A DNA stretch of 64,000 nt. It comes from Streptomyces sp. NBC_01217. Lineage in GTDB: Bacteria > Actinomycetota > Actinomycetes > Streptomycetales > Streptomycetaceae. This document shows, piece by piece, positions 57,573-64,000 of this stretch; the first letter of the stretch is position 1, and each line of letters begins with the position of its first letter. The notes beneath the pieces were generated by a model that worked only from the letters and a program-made list of their open reading frames with translations, searched no databases and was not told where the DNA came from. Position numbers and translations under genes: made by a program. The stretch lies in the NCBI RefSeq assembly GCF_035994185.1, contig NZ_CP108538.1, positions 5,247,501 to 5,311,500 on the forward strand, written 5' to 3'.

Positions 57573-60539
57573 TCAGGCCACTGCTGCCGGTTTCAGCAGT
57601 TCACGCACCACTTCGGCCTCGGGGGAACGTAGTTCGTCGAAGATTGTCAGTGCCTCACCCCAGCACACCTGCGCGCGGTCCGTCTGGCCGATGGCCGTCA
57701 GGGCCCGGCCGAGCACAGTCAGGACGTTGGCGCGGCGCCAGTCCCCGCCGATGCCGCGGAGCATGGCCAGTGCCTGCTCCGCGTGGGCCGCTGCCTGAGC
57801 CCCCTCCTTCTCGGCGAGGTGAAGCTCGGCCACGCGGAAGAGGGTCATGCCATGCCACAGCTGCTGACGGCTCTCCCGGAAGATGTGCAGAGCTTCCAGC
57901 AGGACGTTCCGGGCCCAGGACGTCTGCCCGCTGCCGCTGAGCGCGAGTCCGAGTGCGTATTTGCCATTGGCGAGACGGAGCGCCAGACCGGTGGTGTCGG
58001 CCTCATAGATGGCGACGCCCTGCTGGGCGAGTTGCACCGCGCTGGTGGTCCGACCGGTTGCGAGATGCACGCGCGAGAGATTGCACAGCGCGGCAGCCTC
58101 TCCGGGCTTGTTGCCGTCGGCGCGGAACGCCGCCATGGCCTGTGTCAGGTGGGATTCCGCGTCCTCGTGCCGGTTCTCGTAGAGCGCGATGATGCCGCGT
58201 TGGTTGGGTGCCTGCCCTTGTGAAACCGCGTCCTGTGCCAGGCGGCCCAGGCTCAGTGCCCGCATGGCCTCTGCTTCGGCCTCGGCGAAACGGCCCGAGA
58301 CGCTGTGCACATGGGACAGCATGGTGCGTGCCCGCGCCTCGGCCCGTGCTTCGCCTGCGGTCTCGGCTGCATCGCTGACGGCCTTGGCCGCAGTGGCGAA
58401 CTGGTGTGAGTTCGCTCCTGATTCACCCAGGTCGACCACGGCCATGAGGAGGTCGGAGGCGCGCCCCGGCATGCCGAGGGCGGCCGACTGGCGTGCGCAC
58501 GCGAGCAATCCACTGGACTCCGTGAACAGCCAGTCGAGCGCGGTCTCGCGGACGTCGAAGGTGAGACCGGGGTACTCGGTACGCGAGAAATGGTCGAGTA
58601 CGCGCTCCCCCGGCCGCTCCAGCGCATAGACCCCCGCCGCCGTCGCCAGATAGAAGTCCAGCAGCCGCGACAGCGCCGACTCGCGCTCCTGTGGCGGCTG
58701 CTCGTCCCGTTCCGCGCAGGAACGCGCGTAGAGGCGTACCAGGTCGTGGTAGCGGTATCGGCCCGGGGCGGCCGATTCCAGGAGGCTGGTGTCGACCAGG
58801 GCCTCCAGGAGGTCCTCCGCCGCATGCACCTCCAGGTTCAGGAGTGCGGCCGCCGCGGCCAGGGAGATGTCGGGGCCGTCGGCCAGGCCCAGGAGGCGGA
58901 AGGCGCGGGCCTGGGCGGGTTCCAGCTGGCCGTAGCCGAGTTCGAAGGTGGCCTTCACCGCGAGGTCGCCCGCCTGGAGTTCGTCCAGGCGGCGGCGTTC
59001 GTCGGCGAGTTTGGCGGCCAGGACGGAGACCGTCCAGGTGCGGCGTGCGGCCAGGCGGGAGGCGGCGATGCGGATGGCCAGGGGGAGGAAGCCGCAGGCG
59101 GCGACCACGTCGAGGGCGGCCTCGCGCTCGGAGTTGATGTGCTCCTCGCCCACGATGCGGGTGAAGAGCTGCAGCGCCTCCTCGGGGGACATCACGTCCA
59201 GATCGACCAGGTGCGCCCCCGCCAGGTCGACCATGCGGACGCGGCTGGTGATCAGGGCCGCGCAGCCCGCGGTGCCGGGCAGGAGGGGGCGGATCTGGGC
59301 GGCGTCATGGGCGTTGTCGAGGAGGACCAGGATGCGGCGCCCGTCGAGCGTGGAGCGGTAGAGCGCGGCGCGTTCGTCCAGGGAGTCGGGGATCGCGGAG
59401 TCCGCCGTGCCCAGGGCGCGCAGGAACGCGCCGAGGACCGTCTCCGGTTCGGCGGCGCGTGCGCCCGCGCCCTGGAGGTCCACGTACAGCTGGCCGTCCG
59501 GGAAGTGCTGACGGGCCTGGTGGGCGACGTGTACGGCGAGGGTCGTCTTGCCGACGCCGCCGATCCCGGCCAGCGCCGAGACGGCCATGACCGAACCCTC
59601 GGCGGTCGCCAGCCGGTCGCCCAGTTCGCGGACGAAGGAGGCGCGGCCCGTGAAGTCGGGAACGGTGGCCGGCAGCTGGGCGGGGCGCACCGGCGCGGGG
59701 GCCGGGGCCGGTTCGGCGGCCGGGCGGGCCAGTTCCTCGTCGGCCTGCAGGATGCGCTGCTGGAGCTGGGAGAGTTCGGGGCGCGGGTCGACGCCCAGTT
59801 CGTCGGCGAGCAGCCGGCGGGTGTCGGCGTACACCGCGAGCGCCTCGGCCTGGCGGCCGCTGCGGTAGAGCGCGATCATCAGGAGTTCGCGCAGGCGCTC
59901 CCGCAGCGGGTGCGCGGCGGTGAGCGCGGTCAGTTCGGAGATCGCCTCGGCGTGGGCGCCGACCTCCAGGTCCAGGTCCAGGCGGGTCTCGGTGAGCTGG
60001 AGCCGCCATTCCTCCAGACGGGTGCGCTGGTACTCGGCGTACGGGCCGGGCACGGAGGCCAGGGCTTCGCCGTCCCACAGGCCGAGCGCCTTGTTGTAGA
60101 GGGCGCGGGCCTGACCGCGGTCACCACCGGACCGTGCCTTCTCCGCCTCCGCCGCCAGTTCCTGGGCCACCGTCAGGTCGAGGGCGTCGTGCCTGGTCCG
60201 GATCGCATATCCACCGGCGTCGCTGACCAGCGTCCGCGGGTCGAGGACCTTGCGAAGCCGCGAGGCGTACGTGCGTACGGCGGCGAGTGCCTGCGAGGGC
60301 GGGTCCTCGCCCCAGATGGCGTCGATGAGTTCGGCGGCGGTGGCCGTGCGGCCGTCGCGCAGGAGCAGTGCGGTCAGCAGGGCGCGCTGCTGCGGTGAAC
60401 CGGACGGCAGCGCTTCGCCGCCGCGCCATGCCCGTACCGGGCCGAGCACGGAAAAGCGCAGGCCGACGCCGTCGGCCGACCGCTGCCCAGGAGCGCGCTG
60501 CTCCGGAACATGCATGCGTGGCCCGTTGTCACGGTCCAT
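57573..60539 (-). CDS. afsR: AfsR, SARP-type pleiotropic transcriptional regulator with ATPase and TPR domains
   Basis: The 988-residue product starts at ATG 60539 behind AGGGGG. An OmpR-like winged helix (about 27-105, LRFSVLGPVRAWRGGE to YASRLRKVLD) and a bacterial transcriptional activation domain (about 110-265) form the SARP unit. A Pro/Ala linker leads to an NB-ARC ATPase with Walker A GIGGVGKTT (325-333), then TPR repeats to the C-terminus. AfsK phosphorylates AfsR, which then activates afsS. The length (S. coelicolor AfsR is 993 residues) and neighbouring afsS confirm the assignment. Confidence 0.95.
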   Translation of the reverse strand: MDRDNGPRMHVPEQRAPGQRSADGVGLRFSVLGPVRAWRGGEALPSGSPQQRALLTALLLRDGRTATAAELIDAIWGEDPPSQALAAVRTYASRLRKVLDPRTLVSDAGGYAIRTRHDALDLTVAQELAAEAEKARSGGDRGQARALYNKALGLWDGEALASVPGPYAEYQRTRLEEWRLQLTETRLDLDLEVGAHAEAISELTALTAAHPLRERLRELLMIALYRSGRQAEALAVYADTRRLLADELGVDPRPELSQLQQRILQADEELARPAAEPAPAPAPVRPAQLPATVPDFTGRASFVRELGDRLATAEGSVMAVSALAGIGGVGKTTLAVHVAHQARQHFPDGQLYVDLQGAGARAAEPETVLGAFLRALGTADSAIPDSLDERAALYRSTLDGRRILVLLDNAHDAAQIRPLLPGTAGCAALITSRVRMVDLAGAHLVDLDVMSPEEALQLFTRIVGEEHINSEREAALDVVAACGFLPLAIRIAASRLAARRTWTVSVLAAKLADERRRLDELQAGDLAVKATFELGYGQLEPAQARAFRLLGLADGPDISLAAAAALLNLEVHAAEDLLEALVDTSLLESAAPGRYRYHDLVRLYARSCAERDEQPPQERESALSRLLDFYLATAAGVYALERPGERVLDHFSRTEYPGLTFDVRETALDWLFTESSGLLACARQSAALGMPGRASDLLMAVVDLGESGANSHQFATAAKAVSDAAETAGEARAEARARTMLSHVHSVSGRFAEAEAEAMRALSLGRLAQDAVSQGQAPNQRGIIALYENRHEDAESHLTQAMAAFRADGNKPGEAAALCNLSRVHLATGRTTSAVQLAQQGVAIYEADTTGLALRLANGKYALGLALSGSGQTSWARNVLLEALHIFRESRQQLWHGMTLFRVAELHLAEKEGAQAAAHAEQALAMLRGIGGDWRRANVLTVLGRALTAIGQTDRAQVCWGEALTIFDELRSPEAEVVRELLKPAAVA

Positions 60540-60784
60540 TGCTGCCCCCTGCCCTGCTCGCCCCGCCGGTCCTGCCGATCGTGCTGGTGCTGTCCGTTCC
60601 GGACTGCCCGCCCTGTGCCGGTGTGCCGGTCCGGGACGGATACATCCGGATTGCTCGCTACCGTTGGTATCGCGGTCAACAGTCTGCCTTGTTATGGGCG
60701 GACACGTCAGCAGTGGGTGACTCTCTGCACAAGCCCTCGACAACGATTGTGGAACGGGGGCGGGTACGGATGACCGACGGATAG

Positions 60785-60799
60785 CTGACGGTTCGTCAG
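60785..60799. promoter_or_regulatory. Shared catabolic operator, site 12 (before the second amidohydrolase)
   Basis: A perfect CTGAC-GGTTC-GTCAG palindrome. A TACCGT box (60808-60813) lies downstream, so the operator would overlap the -35 position, and the message would start at or near ATG 60821. Confidence 0.72.
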
Positions 60800-60820
60800 A
60801 TCGGCGCTACCGTGGTGGCC

Positions 60821-62047
60821 ATGGAGACCTTCCCGAAGATCATCTCGGTGGACGACCACACGGTGGAGCCCGCTCATGTCTGGCGGGACCGGCTCCCGTC
60901 CAAGTACCTCGACCGCGGCCCGCGGATAGTTCGCGCGCCGCTCAGGGAAATGACCTTCATGGGCGGCAGGTTCGCACCCGTGATGGGTGCGAAGGGCGAC
61001 GAAGGACCGGTCGGCGACTGGTGGGTGTACGAGGACCTGCACCGCCCGCTCACCCGGCTGGACACCGCGGTCGGCTACGACCGCGACGAGATCAGACTTG
61101 AGGTCATCACGTACGAGCAGATGCGCCCCGGTTCGTTCTCGGTCCCCGACCGGCTCGCCGACATGGACGTCAACCATGTCCAGTCCGCCCTCTGCTTCCC
61201 CACCTTCCCCCGCTTCTGCGGCCAGACCTTCACCGAAGCGAAGGACCGCGAACTGGGGCTGCTCGGGGTGCGGGCGTACAACGACTGGATGGTGGAGGAG
61301 TGGTGCGGGCCCGAGGCGCACGGCCGGCTCATCCCGCTCACCCTGATCCCGCTCTGGGACGCCCGGCTGGCCGCCGACGAGGTCCGGCGCAACGCGGCGC
61401 GTGGTGTGCGCGCGGTGGCGTTCTCCGAGATACCCCCGCATCTCGGGCTGCCGTCCATTCATACGGACGAGTGGGATCCGTTCCTGCGGGCCTGTGACGA
61501 GACGGGGACGGTGATCGCCATGCACATCGGCTCGTCCTCGAAGATGCCGTCCACCTCGGCCGACGCCCCGCCCGCCGTCGGCTCCACCATCACCTTCGCC
61601 AACTGCTGCTTCTCGATGGTCGACTGGCTGATGAGCGGCAAGCTCGAACAGTTCCCGAACCTCCGGATCATGTACGCGGAGGGCCAGATCGGCTGGATTC
61701 CGTACATCCTGGAACGCGCCGACGTGGTCTGGGAGGAGAACCGGGCCTGGGGCGGCGTCGCCGACAAGGTCCACCGCCCGCCGTCGGAGCTGTTCGCCGA
61801 GCACGTCTACGGCTGCTTCTTCGACGACGCCTTCGGGCTGAAGAACCTGGACGCGATCGGCGTCGGGAACGTCCTGTACGAGACGGACTACCCGCACTCC
61901 GACTCCACCTGGCCCAGGTCGCGCGAGGTCGGCGAGGCGCAGATGGGGCATCTGGCCGCCGATGTCGTGGACCGGATCGTGCGCCGCAACGCGATCGACC
62001 TGCTGGGGCTGACGGGCGACGGGCTGTGGGCGGGGCCCGGGGCGTGA
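60821..62047 (+). CDS. Amidohydrolase-2 family metal-dependent hydrolase/decarboxylase, paralogue 2
   Basis: A 408-residue protein closely related to the one at 9152-10345: both share FPTFPRFCGQTF, NDWMVEEWCG, HLGLPSIHT and ETDYPH. The metal-binding signature is IISVDDHTVEPA. ATG 60821 is chosen because it lies seven bases after a TACCGT box (leaderless); GTG 60812 and 60815 are alternatives. It stands alone, with no dehydrogenases behind it, and has its own copy of the shared operator. Substrate unknown. Confidence 0.85.
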   Translation: METFPKIISVDDHTVEPAHVWRDRLPSKYLDRGPRIVRAPLREMTFMGGRFAPVMGAKGDEGPVGDWWVYEDLHRPLTRLDTAVGYDRDEIRLEVITYEQMRPGSFSVPDRLADMDVNHVQSALCFPTFPRFCGQTFTEAKDRELGLLGVRAYNDWMVEEWCGPEAHGRLIPLTLIPLWDARLAADEVRRNAARGVRAVAFSEIPPHLGLPSIHTDEWDPFLRACDETGTVIAMHIGSSSKMPSTSADAPPAVGSTITFANCCFSMVDWLMSGKLEQFPNLRIMYAEGQIGWIPYILERADVVWEENRAWGGVADKVHRPPSELFAEHVYGCFFDDAFGLKNLDAIGVGNVLYETDYPHSDSTWPRSREVGEAQMGHLAADVVDRIVRRNAIDLLGLTGDGLWAGPGA

Positions 62048-62097
62048 GCTGACAAGCGGGTAGCGGGTGGTCCCGCTGATGGGTGGTGGGGCACCAA

Positions 62098-62126
62098 CGG
62101 GGCCCACCGTTTCCGGGTGGGCCCCG
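62098..62126. terminator. Bidirectional terminator between amidohydrolase and MerR genes
   Basis: An 11-bp perfect stem (CGGGGCCCACC at 62098-62108, GGTGGGCCCCG at 62116-62126) with a GTTTCCG loop lies between the convergent genes. Confidence 0.8.
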
Positions 62127-62136
62127 CGGGCCCAGG

Positions 62137-62964
62137 TCAGGCCTTCGCGACCGGTTCCTGGAGTTCCGTCACCCACTTGTCCTTGTCCTCGGGGCATTCC
62201 AGATTGATCTCCCGGGTGTAGCCGAGCGACCGGTATCCATGGGTGTCGAGCCAGCGGGCCAGCGTCTGCTCGGTGGCCAGGACCCCGTCCATCGAGCCGC
62301 GGTGGACGATGGTCGCCGCCTCGAACGCGGGCAGCTCCACCACCGTGACACCGGTGTCGCCGACCGGACCCACCGGGGCGCTGACCGTCACCCCCGCGTG
62401 CACGGTGATCGCGCCCCCGCCCGCCGGGGCGTCCTCGTACCGGGCGACGCCGGGGCCCAAGGGCCTGATCCCGGCCGCTTCCAGCAGCGGGAACAACCGG
62501 TCGTACAGCGGCACGATCACCGGAGTGATGTCCCGCGGCTGATAGCTCGCCGCCGTGCCGGTCAGCTCCGCCACCCGTACGGCCGGAACACTCTTGATCA
62601 CAACCTCGTCCGCAGACATGCGTCCCTCGCTCTCGATCGACCGGAGCCTCGCCTCGACCTGCGCCAGCCGTGCCGCCGCGGCCGCCATGGCCTCCTCCAG
62701 CTCCGCCCGGCGCAGCCGCAGCATTCCGCGCAACTCCTCGGGGCCGACCTGTTCGTCGAGGACGGCCTGCACCTGCTGGAGCGTGAAGCCGAGATCCTTG
62801 AGCGCGATGATGCGGTTGAGACGGGCGAGCTGAGCGGCGCCGTAGAAGCGGTAGCCGGTGGCGGGGTCGGTGCGGTCGGGGTGCAGGAGCCCGATGGCGT
62901 CGTAGTGACGCAGCATCCGGGCCGACACCCGTCCGTACCGGGCGAAGTCTCCGATGGTGAACAT
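62137..62964 (-). CDS. MerR-family regulator with GyrI-like effector domain
   Basis: The 275-residue protein has a MerR DNA-binding domain (MFTIGDFARYGRVSARMLRH YDAIGLL), a dimerising coiled coil at about 78-118, and a C-terminal GyrI/effector-binding domain (about 120-270). This is the BmrR/TipA-like multidrug sensor arrangement. ATG 62964 is used; GTG 62976 is possible. A palindrome overlapping its probable promoter (62984-63000) suggests autoregulation. No efflux gene is adjacent. Confidence 0.9.
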   Translation of the reverse strand: MFTIGDFARYGRVSARMLRHYDAIGLLHPDRTDPATGYRFYGAAQLARLNRIIALKDLGFTLQQVQAVLDEQVGPEELRGMLRLRRAELEEAMAAAAARLAQVEARLRSIESEGRMSADEVVIKSVPAVRVAELTGTAASYQPRDITPVIVPLYDRLFPLLEAAGIRPLGPGVARYEDAPAGGGAITVHAGVTVSAPVGPVGDTGVTVVELPAFEAATIVHRGSMDGVLATEQTLARWLDTHGYRSLGYTREINLECPEDKDKWVTELQEPVAKA

Positions 62965-62983
62965 GATGTCTCCCACTGCACTG

Positions 62984-63000
62984 CTTCACACGGTGTCAAG
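62984..63000. promoter_or_regulatory. MerR-type operator
   Basis: On the minus strand CTTGACAC-C-GTGTGAAG is a 17-bp palindrome with one mismatch, 20 bases upstream of the MerR start codon and overlapping a TTGAC promoter element, as expected for a MerR-family regulator acting on its own gene. Confidence 0.6.
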
Positions 63001-63057
63001 GTCAAGCGCGTCAGCCCGGCCCGGCGAAGGGTGTTCGGGCCGGGCGGGGAAAAGGCA

Positions 63058-63097
63058 GGAGCCCCGTTCCTCCGCCGAAGCGGAGGAACGGGGCTCC
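63058..63097. terminator. Terminator of the cold-shock gene
   Basis: A perfect stem of 18 pairs (core GCCCCGTTCCTCCGC at 63061-63075 and its complement at 63080-63094) with a CGAA tetraloop lies 42 bases beyond the csp stop codon. One of the strongest hairpins in the window. Confidence 0.9.
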
Positions 63098-63138
63098 TTG
63101 GGTACTGCTAACCGGCCGCGATCGGCCGACCCGGGCAA

Positions 63139-63342
63139 CTAGGCCGGGGTGACGTTCTCAGCCTGCGGACCCTTGGGTCCCTGAGTGACGTCGAAATTCA
63201 CGACCTGGTTCTCCTCGAGGGAGCGGAACCCGGACGCGTTGATCGCGGAGTAGTGAACGAAGACATCCGGGCCGCCGCCGTCCTGGGCGATGAAGCCGAA
63301 GCCCTTTTCAGCGTTGAACCACTTGACGGTTCCGGTAGCCAT
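63139..63342 (-). CDS. Cold-shock protein (CspA family)
   Basis: The 67-residue product is a single cold-shock domain with both RNA-binding motifs: [15 protein letters not shown] (RNP1) and DVFVHYSAI (RNP2). ATG 63342 has a strong AAGGAGG. The leader is about 120 nt long, with a terminator-like hairpin (63408-63435) between promoter and gene. Such proteins are RNA chaperones and transcription antiterminators. The gene is divergent from mqnA. Confidence 0.95.
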   Translation of the reverse strand: MATGTVKWFNAEKGFGFIAQDGGGPDVFVHYSAINASGFRSLEENQVVNFDVTQGPKGPQAENVTPA

Positions 63343-63404
63343 AAGCCCTCCTTGGGCCAAAGGGTTGCCCTGCTCCAGAACCTGCAATGAAGTCTGAAAA
63401 CTAC

Positions 63405-63480
63405 AAAAGCCTGCGGGTTACATGCTCCGCAGGCTCTGTACTGCAAGGGAAACCAAACTGCAACTTGCGTCGAGCCTAGC
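63405..63480 (-). promoter_or_regulatory. csp promoter and leader with terminator-like hairpin
   Basis: On the minus strand a TAGGCT box (63480-63475) begins a leader of about 120 nt. It forms a 9-bp stem (AGCCTGCGG and its complement, 63435-63427 and 63416-63408) followed by a U-rich run that reads TTTTGTAGTTTT. This looks like an intrinsic terminator inside the leader, so an attenuation or cold-sensing switch is possible. Confidence 0.5.
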
Positions 63481-63588
63481 ACGCAGCCTCTGCGGAAGGG
63501 TAGAGGGAAAGATCACTTCACCCGGATGTTTGATTGCCGTGCCGATGAGCTGATGAACAGGGTGCGCCGGGGGTGTCGGAGAGGGCCC

Positions 63589-64000
<412 letters not shown>

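Noticed and set aside
9017..60799. Shared palindrome as a KstR or KstR2 site
   Set aside because: The arms CTGAC/GTCAG do not match the published KstR (AAC-NN-GTT) or KstR2 (AAG-NN-CTT) cores.
60707..62989. A 760-codon minus-strand frame across amidohydrolase 2 and the MerR gene
   Set aside because: Its composition is a shadow of the plus-strand amidohydrolase and of the MerR gene in another frame; the real genes carry clear motifs.

Overview
The window is high-GC actinobacterial chromosome, almost certainly Streptomyces. Support comes from the codon bias, many apparently leaderless starts a few bases after a TANNNT box, families restricted to Streptomyces (Scr1-type XRE/DUF397 pair, DUF6415, DUF6247), and a complete afs locus: a kbpA-like gene, afsK (47560-49950), afsS (57195-57371) and afsR (57573-60539). 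The afs locus is followed by a cold-shock gene and the start of mqnA. No rRNA, tRNA, CRISPR array, transposase or phage module was seen.

Layout. 1-7350: core genes (a Pro/Gln-rich membrane protein cut by the window edge, a solute-binding lipoprotein, purU, an ECF sigma with a coupled zinc-finger partner, a STAS protein, an EF-hand protein). 7411-27827: mostly acyl-CoA catabolism (CoA ligases, acyl-CoA dehydrogenases, amidohydrolase, SDR, alcohol dehydrogenase, flavin reductase, enoyl-CoA hydratase) with two MFS transporters and an AraC-type regulator. 28067-31094: an ATP-grasp RiPP (graspetide) cluster with a PCMT-type methyltransferase. 31386-34497: an XRE/DUF397 pair, a winged-helix protein and a Uma2-type nuclease. 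34547-41993: an FG-GAP secreted protein, a flavin monooxygenase, a DoxX/DUF35 pair, pspAB-htpX, a PNPOx protein, a toxin-antitoxin pair and a DUF805 protein. 42132-46136: a second catabolic block ending in a TetR regulator. 46507-50627: kbpA-like gene, afsK and a membrane protein. 51379-55402: a third catabolic block (thiolase, DUF35, enoyl-CoA hydratase, FadD3-like ligase). 55413-56767: a frameshifted DUF6247 gene pair and a second toxin-antitoxin pair. 56827-60539: an exported AfsS-like peptide, afsS and afsR. 60821-64000: a second amidohydrolase, a MerR regulator, a cold-shock protein and partial mqnA.

Main observation. The scattered catabolic operons share one palindrome, CTGACGNNNCGTCAG. 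I found seven copies with perfect CTGAC/GTCAG arms and five with one arm mismatch, all in gene starts or promoters. They lie before both AMP-forming CoA ligases, the ADP-forming ligase/hydratase operon, all three operons that carry acyl-CoA dehydrogenases, both thiolase genes, both amidohydrolases, the flavin reductase and the DoxX/DUF35 pair. One degenerate copy covers the start codon of the TetR gene at 45489-46136, which makes that protein the obvious candidate repressor. The enzyme set (two kinds of acyl-CoA dehydrogenase resembling alpha/beta partners, Ltp-type thiolases with DUF35 partners, a FadD3-like ligase) resembles actinobacterial steroid or isoprenoid side-chain degradation, but no ring-cleavage genes are present, so the substrate is unknown.

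Other points of interest: the graspetide cluster with a predicted Asp-Gly aspartimide site and an unannotated 27-residue membrane peptide; an exported peptide carrying the same DxHAT repeat as AfsS; two adjacent genes each broken by one extra C in a C-run; two similar approximately 140 bp upstream regions before unrelated genes; and a terminator-like hairpin in the cold-shock leader.
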